Positions 37,057 through 46,030 of a stretch of 64,000 bases of DNA are shown in pieces. The DNA is from Candidatus Zhuqueibacterota bacterium (GTDB lineage: Bacteria > BS750m-G25). The stretch lies in the NCBI GenBank assembly GCA_016783505.1, contig JADHWK010000004.1, positions 1 to 64,000 of the forward strand, written 5' to 3'. Positions within the stretch are counted from its first letter, which is position 1; each line of letters begins with the position of its first letter. Both the position numbers and the translations under genes were made by a program. The notes under the pieces were generated by a model. The model made no database searches. It had not been told where the DNA came from and worked only from the letters and a program-made list of their open reading frames with translations.

Positions 37057-38721
37057 ATGAAGAATTTAATAAAAATCCGGTTCTCACACAGACTTATCGG
37101 TCTTATTTTTCTAATAATAATTGTTTCCTGCATCGGGTCTTATATTCAAATGTATGTAAGTAAAGACAGTTTCGGTCTCGTTCCTTTACCTATGTCCCTT
37201 GACGTGATGGAGGGTACGTTCAAAATTAATTCGGAAACTGTAATTCTAACGGATAACAATTCACCAAGAGTGCAAGAAATCGGCTTTTATCTCAATGAAT
37301 ATCTTTCTTCCTCGTATCAACTGTCCCTGAGAATTAAAGATTCTAATGCTGAAAAAACATTAGCTGGAACCATATCACTCACCCTCGGGAATAATATGGA
37401 GGGGTTAGGCGATGAGGGATATGAATTAATCATACATAAAAATCACGTTTCTTTAAAAGCCAATACCCCGGCGGGTTTATTTTATGGGGTTCAAACTATT
37501 ATTCAACTTTTAAATCCACAAGCCAACTCAATTGATGGTCTTTGTCTCCCTTCATTAAAAATTGTTGACCGCCCGCGCTATTCCTGGAGGGGGATGCATC
37601 TGGATGTGTGTCGTCATTTCTTCCCGAAAGAGTTCATAAAAAAATATATTGATCTCATCGCCATGCATAAAATGAACACGTTTCACTGGCATCTAACAGA
37701 AGATCAGGGATGGAGGATTGAAATAAAAAAATACCCGAATTTGACTGAAATAGGTGCCTGGCGTAAAGAAACCCTTATAGGCCATAGTAAGGAGAAACCA
37801 CAAAAATTTGACGGCATTCCCCATGGAGGATTTTACACTCAGGAGGAAATCAGAGAAATCGTGAAATACGCCCGTGAGCGTTTCGTCACCATTGTTCCTG
37901 AAATTGAACTTCCAGGTCATGCTACGGCCGCACTCGCCGCTTATCCTGAATTTTCCTGTACTGGTGGACCCTTTGAAGTGGAAACCACCTGGGGGATAAA
38001 AAAAGACGTTTACTGTCCTGGAATGGAAGAAACATTTACCTTTCTTGAAAATGTCCTTACGGAAGTGATCGACCTATTTCCAGCACCCTATATTCACATT
38101 GGGGGTGACGAATGTCCAAAAGACCGTTGGAGAGAATGTGACCACTGTCAGGCGCGAATTAAACAGGAAGGGCTGAAAGATGAGGATGAACTCCAGAGTT
38201 ATTTCATCAAACGGATAGAAAGATTTCTATCATCAAAGAATAAAAGATTAGTAGGATGGGACGAAATTCTGGAAGGAGGATTGGCCCCCAATTCTACCGT
38301 TATGTCCTGGCGCGGTATAGCAGGCGGCATTGCGGCTTCAAGAAAGGGGCATGATGTAGTCATGACCCCAACCTCCCACTGTTATTTTGATTATTATCAG
38401 GCCAAAGGAGGTGAACCATTAGCTATTGGGGGGTTCTTGCCTTTGAAGAAGGTGTATTCTTTTGAACCGACACCTGTTGAGCTTGAACCAGAGCAGGCCA
38501 AACATATTCTGGGGGCACAGGGAAATGTTTGGACTGAATACATAGCCCGGCCAGAGCATGTCGAATATATGGCCCTACCGAGGATGTCTGCCATGGCTGA
38601 GGTGCTGTGGTCCCCGAAGGAAAAGCGCCACTTCAAAGATTTTCAAAAAAGAATGAGGATACACTATAGACGATTGGATCAAATGGACGTGAATTACCAT
38701 GCACCTAAAAAACCAGTCTAA
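37057..38721 (+). CDS. Beta-N-acetylhexosaminidase, GH20 family
   Basis: 554 residues from the ATG at 37057; an upstream TTG would add seven polar residues. The N-terminal LIFLIIIVSCIGS is a signal anchor with a possible lipobox (IVSC). An N-terminal GH20b-like domain (about 45-160) precedes the catalytic barrel with YSWRGMHLDVCRHFF, NTFHWHLTEDQGW and IHIGGDECP, where Asp351-Glu352 are the catalytic pair for substrate-assisted hydrolysis. It cleaves terminal GlcNAc or GalNAc from glycans, possibly chitin or peptidoglycan fragments. Probably periplasmic or surface-anchored. A single-gene unit between its own promoter and a repeat-rich gap. Confidence 0.92.
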   Translation: MKNLIKIRFSHRLIGLIFLIIIVSCIGSYIQMYVSKDSFGLVPLPMSLDVMEGTFKINSETVILTDNNSPRVQEIGFYLNEYLSSSYQLSLRIKDSNAEKTLAGTISLTLGNNMEGLGDEGYELIIHKNHVSLKANTPAGLFYGVQTIIQLLNPQANSIDGLCLPSLKIVDRPRYSWRGMHLDVCRHFFPKEFIKKYIDLIAMHKMNTFHWHLTEDQGWRIEIKKYPNLTEIGAWRKETLIGHSKEKPQKFDGIPHGGFYTQEEIREIVKYARERFVTIVPEIELPGHATAALAAYPEFSCTGGPFEVETTWGIKKDVYCPGMEETFTFLENVLTEVIDLFPAPYIHIGGDECPKDRWRECDHCQARIKQEGLKDEDELQSYFIKRIERFLSSKNKRLVGWDEILEGGLAPNSTVMSWRGIAGGIAASRKGHDVVMTPTSHCYFDYYQAKGGEPLAIGGFLPLKKVYSFEPTPVELEPEQAKHILGAQGNVWTEYIARPEHVEYMALPRMSAMAEVLWSPKEKRHFKDFQKRMRIHYRRLDQMDVNYHAPKKPV

Positions 38722-38774
38722 TAGTTCCCACCCGAAGGAATAGGATGAAGAGGGGGGAATTATATATTTACTTT

Positions 38775-38837
38775 CTAACCCCCGCTGCACCTGATCCCGA
38801 TCCCGAAGTATCGGGTGGGGTGACCTCTCTCGTTAGG
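38775..38837. repeat. CTAACCCCCGCTGCAC element, copy 1
   Basis: Begins CTAACCCCCGCTGCACCTGA and includes a CCCGAAGTATCGGG hairpin, ending CGTTAGG. The outer CTAAC/GTTAG ends are complementary. A similar element, CTAACTCCCACTGCACTTGG, occurs at 39835-39900 on the other side of the next gene. The rest of the 353-base gap after the hexosaminidase gene shows no gene. Confidence 0.6.
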
Positions 38838-39074
38838 TCTCTCGTAAATCCATAGAAATAATAATAAAATGGATCAGAAGATGCTTATTCATAATAGAAG
38901 TCCATAAAAGGACAACTTTCGACTCGTTCCCACGTTTCACCCGGGAACACCTGACCAGATGCGCGGCTTTAACAGCAATAAAGACGCTGAGCATCTAATT
39001 CTACATTTTACCATAGATTCTTACAGCGAAAGAAATTTTCAGTGGCCTAAAATTTATAGAAAGGAGATACGATC

Positions 39075-39737
39075 ATGAAAAGAGCAATCTTAACCATTAG
39101 CGCTGTATGTGTTTTTATTTCAGGATTTACAGCGCACCCAGTCTGTAGTCAAGTTCAGGGTGGTGATTTATTGAATGAAGCGCCCCTTACCCCAATCCCT
39201 GCTGATATGACATTTGAAGAATATCGGGATATGAATCGCCGACTTACCGTTGGATTAGTTTTAGCCGCCATTCCTGTTCCTGGCATGATTCATTTTTATG
39301 CCGGGGAAAAAAAGACCGGTTGGCGAATTCTCGGTGCCGCAGCCATTGGGGTGGGAAGCATTATTGTCGGTGCAGTTAGCCTTGATGAGGGTGACTTCCC
39401 AGATTCAGACTTTGATCTATTCATTTTAAACCAGGGTGATAAAGACAAAGAAAGACAATTTGAGAAAATTCCAGTGGAAATGACTAGCACAGATACAACC
39501 TACAAACTCCACGAAATTTTCAGAGAAAGAGAAGGTGCCGGTGGTCTTCTTATTATTCTTGGTGCGGCGATATTAATTGGAGACATTGCCTACGATTTCA
39601 TTCATGGTATCCGGACTATTGAAGAAAAACGGGATCGGGTTCGTTTCAAATATGGAAAAATGCTGAGTCTTAGCATCAAACCTGAAATTAATTTCAAAAA
39701 TAACTCAGCAGGTATTAAATTGGCGTTTAATTTTTAG
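39075..39737 (+). CDS. Exported or membrane protein of unknown function
   Basis: 220 residues; GGAG lies before the ATG. A signal peptide (MKRAILTISAVCVFISGFTA) is followed by two hydrophobic segments: GLVLAAIPVPGMIHFYAGEK, joined to GWRILGAAAIGVGSIIVGAV, and GLLIILGAAILIGDIAYDFI. The PGxxHFYxGxxxxGW pattern resembles the TM2/DUF5683-like membrane motif of FCB bacteria, but I am not sure of the match. The C-terminal KLAFNF could be a barrel-type end. It is flanked by two copies of a short repeat. A terminator follows at 40008. Confidence 0.6.
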   Translation: MKRAILTISAVCVFISGFTAHPVCSQVQGGDLLNEAPLTPIPADMTFEEYRDMNRRLTVGLVLAAIPVPGMIHFYAGEKKTGWRILGAAAIGVGSIIVGAVSLDEGDFPDSDFDLFILNQGDKDKERQFEKIPVEMTSTDTTYKLHEIFREREGAGGLLIILGAAILIGDIAYDFIHGIRTIEEKRDRVRFKYGKMLSLSIKPEINFKNNSAGIKLAFNF

Positions 39738-39834
39738 ACGTGTGATAGCTGGTAAGTATAAGGATTAGAGATTTAAGTTGTAAGAGTTAGATGGGATAAT
39801 TTTGATGCTAAGGTTTCCAAGGATCTTTTCCCGT

Positions 39835-39900
39835 CTAACTCCCACTGCACTTGGCCCCGATCCCCAGGCATCAGGAGGGGTAAGATGAGCTCTCCTGTTA
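39835..39900. repeat. CTAACTCCCACTGCAC element, copy 2
   Basis: Diverged second copy of the element at 38775-38837, in the same orientation. It has CCCCGATCCCCAGGCATCAG in place of the CCCGAAG hairpin. The two copies bracket the 39075-39737 gene. Such an arrangement could have arisen by insertion or by local duplication. Confidence 0.5.
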
Positions 39901-40007
39901 TTCTCAATTGACGTTAACCATCGTTTCTATACCCGTAACAACGTCCTCATTCACGATATTTAACATTACAACTTCAATGTTATGATTTGGTGATACCAGA
40001 AAACAAA

Positions 40008-40037
40008 AACCAGCATCGAAAGGATGCTGGTTTTTTT
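40008..40037 (+). terminator. Rho-independent terminator
   Basis: CCAGCATC, loop GAAA, then GATGCTGG, followed by seven T. It ends plus-strand transcription about 270 bases after the 39075-39737 gene. Confidence 0.9.
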
Positions 40038-40044
40038 ATCTGCT

Positions 40045-40201
40045 CAGTCGGGCGCCTGACGGATAATGGGAGGGATCAGGGGTAAATGAATCAAAATATT
40101 CTCCTTTATTCTTATCTACCCCCACCCTAACCCTCCCCCATTAAGGGGAAGGGAATCCAATCAGTCGGGCATCAGTTAGACATCAGTCCGGTGCCTGACG
40201 G
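40045..40201. repeat. Gene-less counterpart of the DUF559 cassette
   Basis: Begins with CAGTCGGGCGCCTGACGG (40045-40062), contains CCCACCCTAACCCTCCCCCA with its AAGGGGAAGGG partner (40118-40152), and ends in a further REP-like copy, CAGTCCGGTGCCTGACGG (40184-40201). The inner hairpin and the following AATCCAATCAGTCGGGC match the right end of the DUF559 cassette at 24795-24835. No reading frame is inside. Confidence 0.5.
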
Positions 40202-40255
40202 ACCTCACTAATCTGACCGGCCTGCCCAGTGCCCCAAAGGGGCTAAATTCAAATT

Positions 40256-41584
40256 CTATCCCACCTCCGCATTCAATTCCTTCACCCACCCCTTGATCCC
40301 CTGCCACTCCTCCCGGGGGATAACGTTATAGATAAACGTGGTATTGTTGTGGGTAAGCGGGTCTTCCTCTATGAAAGGGAACGATTCTTTCAAACGGTCA
40401 AACACCGGCGTTCCCGGCACTGGCGAGAGCTGGGCAAGCCTCACCTGAACCCCGAGCCCATGAACTAATTTTACCGTTTTCCTGATCTCCTCAACGGAAA
40501 ATTCGGGCAGGCCGCCCATTACATATACTCCGATTTCGGCCCCCTGAAAACCGGCGTGCTTCAGATAGGCCACCGCCCTTTCTACCTCATCACCGGTCAC
40601 CTTCCCCCCCAGCTTAGATTGTAGTTCCTCATCCCATGTCTCAAGCCCCATTCTTATAGTCTTGAAACCGGCTCGTTTCATCTTCCGGGCCAGTCCTTCA
40701 GTGACGAAGCGGGGATGGATACCATTGGGGGAATGGAGGTTGAGGTCCAGGTAATTATTAATGATCCCATCCAAAATCTGTTCGAACCTATCCCCACCCC
40801 CCACCAACAGGGCATCGTCAAAAAAAGCCACATCCCTTATCCGATAATGTTTCACCGCCCGAATGATATCATCCATGACCCCATCGGGCTCTCTTTCCTG
40901 GAAACGGGGTTGAAGTAGGTGGGCGCCGCAGTAAGGACATTGAAAGGGACAGCCGAAACTGGTGAAGATAGTAAGGTAGGTTATCCGGGGGTATAGGTCA
41001 AATAAGACAGGTGTTTCTCCCCCGGCTTCCAGATGACGATCCAGCACCCGAGAAAGGGCTTTCCAAAACCCCTCCCGGGGTCTTCCGGTAAGGACTAGAT
41101 CGGCCCCTGAATTCCGGCGAGCGAAGTCGGGGCACAGGGTGGCAAATATCCCCCCGAGGATGATGGGAACCCCGGGCAAACGTTCCTTCACTAAGGCGAT
41201 AGCCTCGAAGACGCCCGGATACCAGTAGGTCATCCCCGAGGTGATCAATACCGCATCGGGCCGGGGAAATGCTTTTAATCGGCGGGCAAACTCCGCCTCC
41301 GGCAGGCCGTAGCGCTTGTAACGCAGGGGAAGGTGCTGGAAATAAGTTGGTTTTGAAACCGGTTCAAAATAATATTTCCCGGTTCCGAATTTTTTCTCTT
41401 TAACCTTAAATCTTTTTTGAAAATACGGGTCGTGTCGGTCCAGACAATCAATGAGATGAACTTCAATCCCCTGTCTCTTAAGTTCGCCCCCGATGGTAAG
41501 CAGCCCCATCGGCTTGGACCAGAAGTCGTAGGCGGCAAAATCGTAGATCCAGGGATTGATTAACAGCGCCCTCTTTTTCATCAC
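40256..41584 (-). CDS. B12-binding-domain radical SAM protein
   Basis: 442 residues. The N-terminal ~190 residues are a cobalamin-binding-like Rossmann domain (KPMGLLTIGGELKRQG, GVPIILGGIFATLCPDF), lacking the classic DxHxxG motif. The radical SAM domain follows with FGCPFQCPYCGAH, the CxxxCxxC cluster motif, at about 213-225. DVAFFDDALLVGG and TIRMGLETWDEE are typical later strands of the barrel, and PVPGTPVFDRLKE is near the end. Such enzymes methylate or rearrange unactivated carbons. The substrate is unknown. It stands alone between repeat-rich gaps. Confidence 0.85.
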   Translation of the reverse strand: MMKKRALLINPWIYDFAAYDFWSKPMGLLTIGGELKRQGIEVHLIDCLDRHDPYFQKRFKVKEKKFGTGKYYFEPVSKPTYFQHLPLRYKRYGLPEAEFARRLKAFPRPDAVLITSGMTYWYPGVFEAIALVKERLPGVPIILGGIFATLCPDFARRNSGADLVLTGRPREGFWKALSRVLDRHLEAGGETPVLFDLYPRITYLTIFTSFGCPFQCPYCGAHLLQPRFQEREPDGVMDDIIRAVKHYRIRDVAFFDDALLVGGGDRFEQILDGIINNYLDLNLHSPNGIHPRFVTEGLARKMKRAGFKTIRMGLETWDEELQSKLGGKVTGDEVERAVAYLKHAGFQGAEIGVYVMGGLPEFSVEEIRKTVKLVHGLGVQVRLAQLSPVPGTPVFDRLKESFPFIEEDPLTHNNTTFIYNVIPREEWQGIKGWVKELNAEVG

Positions 41585-41604
41585 ATAGCTGAGACTAACT
41601 AATT

Positions 41605-41645
41605 TGTTGCTTCAAGGTTACACCTTGAAGCATTACAGAATACCT
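41605..41645. repeat. TGCTTCAAGGT hairpin repeat, copy 1
   Basis: TGCTTCAAGGTTACACCTTGAAGCA folds on itself with an 11-bp stem and is followed by TTACAGAATACCTT. A near-identical copy is at 45970-46007, and a short partial arm (CAAGGTTCAACCTTG) at about 41819-41833. All lie in intergenic gaps upstream of radical SAM genes. Confidence 0.75.
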
Positions 41646-41873
41646 TTAGGTTATATTGTAATCGTATTGGAGATAAAATAGGGTAAATACCCCTCCTTTT
41701 GAACTAATCAGTCTGGTCATTTCTGCCGTTACTTAAGGTATAATGATTCTTTTCCAAAGATCGTTTCCCCCTGGCCGGGCAGGCAAGACCCTTCGGGTCC
41801 CAAGACCTCTAGGGCCGACAAGGTTCAACCTTGAAAGAACAGATGCCCCACCGCACCACTGCACCTCTTCTTT

Positions 41874-42332
41874 TTATTTATGAAGCTTCAGTACCACCAG
41901 ACTGGACACCCGGGCATTCTCCTTAATCCATATCCCCGCAGGGCCCACCGCCAACCGCGACCTTATGGGGCCGCCCCCCTCAGTCAATACCCGGGTCTCG
42001 TGGGTGGCCCCGTTGACGGTGATCCGGGGCGAGGGCTGGAGCAGGGCTAAATGGTCCGGGGGTATCCCTAAGCTCTCATTATACTCCAGAATGTATTCAC
42101 CCCCTTCCAGGTGCCACCAGCCGTAGGGTTCGTCGGGATGGATTTTTTCCGCCAGTACGGGTTCTGACCTTCCCTCCTCAAATTCGCTCCCCCCGAAGTC
42201 CACCCGTCCCGGAGCCACCAATCTGCGGATGGCCTTCACGGTCAGGTCGTAGGAGCGTTCACCCGCCTGCTTTTTCTCATATGTGGGATTTTTTATGTAT
42301 CTTCCGATCTCCAACCCGGTCAACTGCTTCAT
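41874..42332 (-). CDS. dCTP deaminase/dUTPase-fold protein
   Basis: 152 residues from the ATG at 42332, which has GGGGAGG nine bases upstream; a TTG start four bases inside the previous gene is rejected. QAGERSYDLTVKAIRRL near the N-terminus, GWWHLEGGEYILEYNESLGI in the middle and the PSPRITVNGATHETRV stretch fit the trimeric dCTP-deaminase/dUTPase fold, where strands from neighbouring subunits build the site. The exact nucleophile and deaminase Glu cannot be placed, so it may be a divergent member. It is the third gene of an operon with the THEP1-type NTPase and the DUF3795 protein. Nucleotide pool cleansing is a reasonable inference. Confidence 0.65.
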   Translation of the reverse strand: MKQLTGLEIGRYIKNPTYEKKQAGERSYDLTVKAIRRLVAPGRVDFGGSEFEEGRSEPVLAEKIHPDEPYGWWHLEGGEYILEYNESLGIPPDHLALLQPSPRITVNGATHETRVLTEGGGPIRSRLAVGPAGIWIKENARVSSLVVLKLHK

Positions 42333-42373
42333 CCCTATTTCCTCCCCTATATCATTACTTCCAAACAAACTGT

Positions 42374-42895
42374 TCAATTATCCCGATTGACCAATTCTTT
42401 CTTGATTCTTCCCGTCAAGGAAGCTCGATTTTCCAATGTAACCCTGATGATTTCAACATCGGGACGTTGTTTGATGGTATCCGCAAAAAGATGGGAACGG
42501 TGGATGATGGTTCCCAGAACGGGTTTTGGCCCATCGAGGGCCCGCACTACCGATTCTTGAAAGCGCCGGGAGAAAAGCTCCATCTTCCCGATTTCATCAA
42601 TCACCACCAGATCCGCATCTTTTATGGCATCCTCTACTGCACGGACCCCAATCCCCTCAAAAGTCCCCAGGTCTACCCTGTATTTCCCCACCCGGTAGGG
42701 GCTTTTAATATCCACCCCGGCCAGAGCACCCTTTTGGCCGCTGAAGTCCTGGACGGCAAACCCAATCCTCTTCCCCCCTTTTCTGATTTCCCGGGTGAAA
42801 AATCCCCCAGCTTTAAGCCCGAGGGACTCGACTACTTTCAGTAAGACGGTTGTTTTACCAACACCAGGAGCTCCGGTGAGAAAAATATTTTTCAT
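42374..42895 (-). CDS. THEP1-type nucleoside triphosphatase
   Basis: 173 residues, typical for the family. LTGAPGVGKTTVLLKV has the Walker A motif at 8-16, and DLVVIDEIGKMELFSRRF is the conserved Walker B plus the family-specific EIGKMEL signature. GFFTREIRKGGKRIGF and LGTIIHRSH are other family motifs. Members hydrolyse a range of NTPs to NDPs and are frequent in archaea and thermophiles; their cell role is not established. It begins four bases after the DUF3795 gene and is followed by the dUTPase-fold gene. Confidence 0.92.
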   Translation of the reverse strand: MKNIFLTGAPGVGKTTVLLKVVESLGLKAGGFFTREIRKGGKRIGFAVQDFSGQKGALAGVDIKSPYRVGKYRVDLGTFEGIGVRAVEDAIKDADLVVIDEIGKMELFSRRFQESVVRALDGPKPVLGTIIHRSHLFADTIKQRPDVEIIRVTLENRASLTGRIKKELVNRDN

Positions 42896-42899
42896 TCAA

Positions 42900-43457
42900 T
42901 CATGAAATTTTTTTACGAAGCTTAAGATCAATATTTGCCTTTGCTGCCGCATCCCTTATCAGGGTTTTCATTTCAGCCGGACCACCGCCCCCACCTTTCT
43001 TCATCCTACCCATTGCATTTTCTATCAATGCTAACGGCATCAGGGCGCAGGCAGTGCAGTAAAAGGTCATGGATCTCCCGTCGTTATAGTTTTCGATCAG
43101 CTCCTCGGCCAGCAGCCGGCGGGGGTGCTGCTGCCCCAACCACCCTTCCATCCCCAGCTCTCGCTGCAGTTTAAGATTGGGAATAGCCGGCCGGTGGGTG
43201 AGAAAGCTATCACAGGTGGTTCCATCAGGCTGCACCCCCAATAGATGCACCAGCTTATCGCAAGGAAATTCTTCACATTGGGCACAGGTCACCAGCCCGT
43301 GTTTTTTGACCGCACATCGCCAGACTGAACAGTAGTTATGGTTTTCCCCCAATTGACAGCCGATGCAGCGGCTGGGTGCTTTCGATTGATACCTGGGGCA
43401 CAGCCCGCAGTAAAGCCCGCAGGCCCCAGCCAAGTTTTTTTCCTCTTCAAAATTCAT
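42900..43457 (-). CDS. DUF3795 Cys-rich protein
   Basis: 185 residues from the ATG at 43457, preferred for the GGGAAG six bases upstream over a start nine codons earlier. AGACGLYCGLCPRYQSKAPS, CIGCQLGENHNYCSVWRCAV and VTCAQCEEFPCDKL give at least nine Cys in the first 80 residues, the DUF3795 zinc- or cluster-binding pattern. The C-terminal half is helical with a Gly run (MKKGGGGGPAEM). The function of the family is unknown. It heads the operon with THEP1 and the dUTPase-fold gene. Confidence 0.8.
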   Translation of the reverse strand: MNFEEEKNLAGACGLYCGLCPRYQSKAPSRCIGCQLGENHNYCSVWRCAVKKHGLVTCAQCEEFPCDKLVHLLGVQPDGTTCDSFLTHRPAIPNLKLQRELGMEGWLGQQHPRRLLAEELIENYNDGRSMTFYCTACALMPLALIENAMGRMKKGGGGGPAEMKTLIRDAAAKANIDLKLRKKIS

Positions 43458-43527
43458 GGTTTCTTCCCATTCAACGGCTTTCAAACACGGTCACAGACCC
43501 TTCAGATTAAACCTCTTCCTAATATGT

Positions 43528-44532
43528 TTATTTTTTATGCCACTTAATAAGTTCAGCCCCATCTTTTTCAACAGATAGATGATATATATTCCCTTTAATA
43601 TCAATGGCTACATCCCTCTTACAACCAAAGGTAGAGAGTGTTGGAAAATTATCTATTACAACAATTGAGGTACCAGACTTATCTATCTTTCTGATTTCTC
43701 GCAAATACTTAGTAATACCTCCGACCCGTTCATGTTTAGTTACCGCCAGATAAACGTTTCCAATAGTATCATCACCTAAAAATTCCACACTACCCACCTC
43801 TTCCATTACAGTTAATTCAAAGCTTCTTATTCCCATTCCTTGAAGATCCAATTTCTTAATACGGACTGAATGTTTGTCCCCTATCTGTTCAGCGGCGTAA
43901 AAACTAATAGTCGGGTCATTAAGATTGGGGACTCCTTCTATTATTTCCTTAGGTTCAAGTAAATCGGATTTCCCAGCACTAAGGCTAATCTGGCACACTT
44001 TCGCTTGATAACCCAAATAAAGGTTTCCCTTATGATCAACAAAAATTTTTTGGGGAATAATTCCGGTTTCTTTAAGCCAATCCCTGGAGAAGGGAAAACA
44101 AGCCTTAAAAATCAACACGCCCTGTTGATCGTATTTCCTTATTTCATAAGGGGTCAATCCAAATCTGGAACCATGGACGTCAAGGTAATCCATATACTGG
44201 CTAATCTCTGGACTTGTATCCAGAACATATATATTTCCATCTTTATCTATGCAAAAATCATAGCCCGTCTGTTTTTTCCCTTCATCAATCGAAATACTAT
44301 TTAAGAATTTTCCTTTATTATCATACTTCTGAATCTGACGATTCCCCGTATCAAGGATGTAAATATTTCCCAATTTATCTACTGCTATGCTTCTTGGTCC
44401 TGCCAATACACCCTCCTCCCTAATACCAAGATGATATGGCCCCGGTTGACCATCCCGGGGATTCCAAAAACCAGGTGTAAATCGTATCAAAACCTGGGAC
44501 ATGTACTTTTCTTTCCCGGAGCTATAAGGCAC
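43528..44532 (-). CDS. NHL-type (six-bladed) beta-propeller protein; exported leader out of normal start
   Basis: 334 residues from a GTG. Repeated blades are visible: GPRSIAVDKLGNIYILDTGN, DFCIDKDGNIYVLDT, KIFVDHKGNLYLGY and DVAIDIKGNIYHLSVEKDG. These are NHL-like repeats of a structural or ligand-binding propeller. In the same frame the DNA continues upstream to 44640 as KRNVYSVINILFPLFSVIVF then TAGNAKV, which looks like a complete signal peptide, but no ATG, GTG or TTG precedes it before the stop at 44644. Either a noncanonical start or a one-base error near 44615 (an ATG exists in another frame there) is likely. Probably an exported protein. Confidence 0.7.
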   Translation of the reverse strand: MPYSSGKEKYMSQVLIRFTPGFWNPRDGQPGPYHLGIREEGVLAGPRSIAVDKLGNIYILDTGNRQIQKYDNKGKFLNSISIDEGKKQTGYDFCIDKDGNIYVLDTSPEISQYMDYLDVHGSRFGLTPYEIRKYDQQGVLIFKACFPFSRDWLKETGIIPQKIFVDHKGNLYLGYQAKVCQISLSAGKSDLLEPKEIIEGVPNLNDPTISFYAAEQIGDKHSVRIKKLDLQGMGIRSFELTVMEEVGSVEFLGDDTIGNVYLAVTKHERVGGITKYLREIRKIDKSGTSIVVIDNFPTLSTFGCKRDVAIDIKGNIYHLSVEKDGAELIKWHKK

Positions 44533-44672
44533 TTTTTCTTCTCCGGTAACTTTGGCATTTCCTGCTGTAAAAACTATTACGCTAAATAGGGGAAATAAAA
44601 TATTAATAACAGAATAAACATTCCTTTTCGTTTCGTCCTCTTCTTATATTTGCTTTTTCTGTTTATTTTTTT

Positions 44673-44771
44673 CTAATGAAGAAACACTTTTTTTAGCAAT
44701 TCTTTTTCTTTCTTCAAATCAATCATATATAGCGCCAACTCTTCAATCTTCTGCAGGAGCTTTGCCTGCAT
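44673..44771 (-). pseudogene. Fossil coiled-coil C-terminus of a tail-fibre-like secreted protein
   Basis: From ATG 44771 the frame reads [20 protein letters not shown] and ends KKVFLH. The same frame extends upstream to a TTG at 44819 as [13 protein letters not shown]. The [18 protein letters not shown] pattern resembles the C-terminal ends of chaperone or tail-fibre-domain secreted proteins in FCB genomes, as far as I can recall. No body of such a protein is present upstream, because the radical SAM gene ends there. It may be a leftover end, or a tiny coiled-coil peptide. Confidence 0.4.
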
Positions 44772-44815
44772 TTCCCCTACGTTAACCCCATTTGCACGAA
44801 GTTTTTTGCAGTGAA

Positions 44816-45901
44816 TCAATAAGTTTTTAAAAAATGCCTAACCACCCCGGCGATTTCATCGTTAACATTCCGAATCCCCCCTAATTCCCCTCTTTCAGCC
44901 ACATCTTTTATACTCTCCTTCAGGTTGTTGATGTTCACCGCCGCCCATTGAGTATTGCTAAAGGGCTTTCCCTCAAGCTGGGCCAGGTAAGCTTTATCCG
45001 CCAGATATTGGGCGATCTGGTAGTTCAGCTTCCGATAGTCATCGGGGATGAAACGCTTCATCCGGATGGGCACCCCGTATTCCTGTGATAGCTTTAAGAC
45101 CAGCCGGTTGACCCTTCGTTCATAGCTCCTCACCGGCCCGTAGGCCCCCGGGGGATAGACGGTGTTGTAGTCTTTGACCAATTCCGGATAATACTTTTCC
45201 AGATGCTCGAACAAATACTCCCTCTGCCCCTCGGCCACGGTCATTCCCCCGAAGATGACGAAATCCACTCCCGCCTCCTTGGATTTTTCCAGAACATCCC
45301 GAATGTTCTCTTCGGTATCCAAAAGGAAAGGCAATAAGGGACAGCACATAATCCCCACCTGCAGCCCGGCTTCCTTGAACTTTACCAGCATCTCCCGCCT
45401 TTTTTCAGGGCTGACCGCCCGGGGTTCAAAGGCACGGCTGATCTCAGGATCGAAGGTGATGATTGTGGTTGCCACCGTGGCCCAGCGGCTTTCGCCAATC
45501 TCCTTGATCAATTCCAGATCCCGTAAAACCATAGTAGATTTGGTGAGCATGAACAGGGCGTAGCGGTGTTTCAGGATGACCTTAACCATAGCCTGGGTGA
45601 TCTTTTCGGTGGCCTCGACTGGCTGATAGGCGTCCCCGGCGGAGCCGAAGGCGATGATGTCGGGAAGCAGGGTACGGGCGTTGGTCAACCTCTTGTCCAG
45701 CATTTCCGCCGCCCCCCGCTTGATATAAACCGTATCCCCAAAGTCATCGTGCATATAATACCGCTTACTCCGGGTGTCGCAGTAGACGCAGGCGTGCTCG
45801 CAGCCCTGGTAGGGGTTAACGGCGTATTTATCCCAGAACCAGGTATCGGTATATTTGCGGACAAGGAGGATGGATTTGAATTCTTTGACTTTATATTCCA
45901 T
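44816..45901 (-). CDS. SPL-like radical SAM protein
   Basis: 361 residues from the ATG at 45901. [20 protein letters not shown] has the CxxxCxxC cluster motif (Cys34, Cys38, Cys41). [17 protein letters not shown] and [18 protein letters not shown] are typical of the spore-photolyase-like subgroup (the Rv2578c type), which is widespread in non-spore-formers. C-terminal [17 protein letters not shown] follows. It probably acts on DNA or another nucleic acid, but no direct evidence is visible. The Cys that abstracts a hydrogen in SplB cannot be confirmed by eye. Repeats lie directly upstream. Confidence 0.85.
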   Translation of the reverse strand: MEYKVKEFKSILLVRKYTDTWFWDKYAVNPYQGCEHACVYCDTRSKRYYMHDDFGDTVYIKRGAAEMLDKRLTNARTLLPDIIAFGSAGDAYQPVEATEKITQAMVKVILKHRYALFMLTKSTMVLRDLELIKEIGESRWATVATTIITFDPEISRAFEPRAVSPEKRREMLVKFKEAGLQVGIMCCPLLPFLLDTEENIRDVLEKSKEAGVDFVIFGGMTVAEGQREYLFEHLEKYYPELVKDYNTVYPPGAYGPVRSYERRVNRLVLKLSQEYGVPIRMKRFIPDDYRKLNYQIAQYLADKAYLAQLEGKPFSNTQWAAVNINNLKESIKDVAERGELGGIRNVNDEIAGVVRHFLKTY

Positions 45902-45969
45902 TTTCAATAAAAATGATATTGTAATATTATTATCTAATTATAATTACATTATGCTACATTTGTTTATCC

Positions 45970-46030
45970 GTTGCTTCAAGGTTGCACCTTGAAGCATTAC
46001 AAAAAACCTTCCAGTCAGGCACCCAACTGA
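45970..46030. repeat. TGCTTCAAGGT hairpin copy 2 plus REP-like motif
   Basis: TTGCTTCAAGGTTGCACCTT and its partner (45971-45995), then AACCTTCCAGTCAGGCACCC running to AACTGA (46012-46030). The first part matches 41605-41645 closely. A CCCGAAGTTTCGGG hairpin follows at about 46063-46077. Confidence 0.7.
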
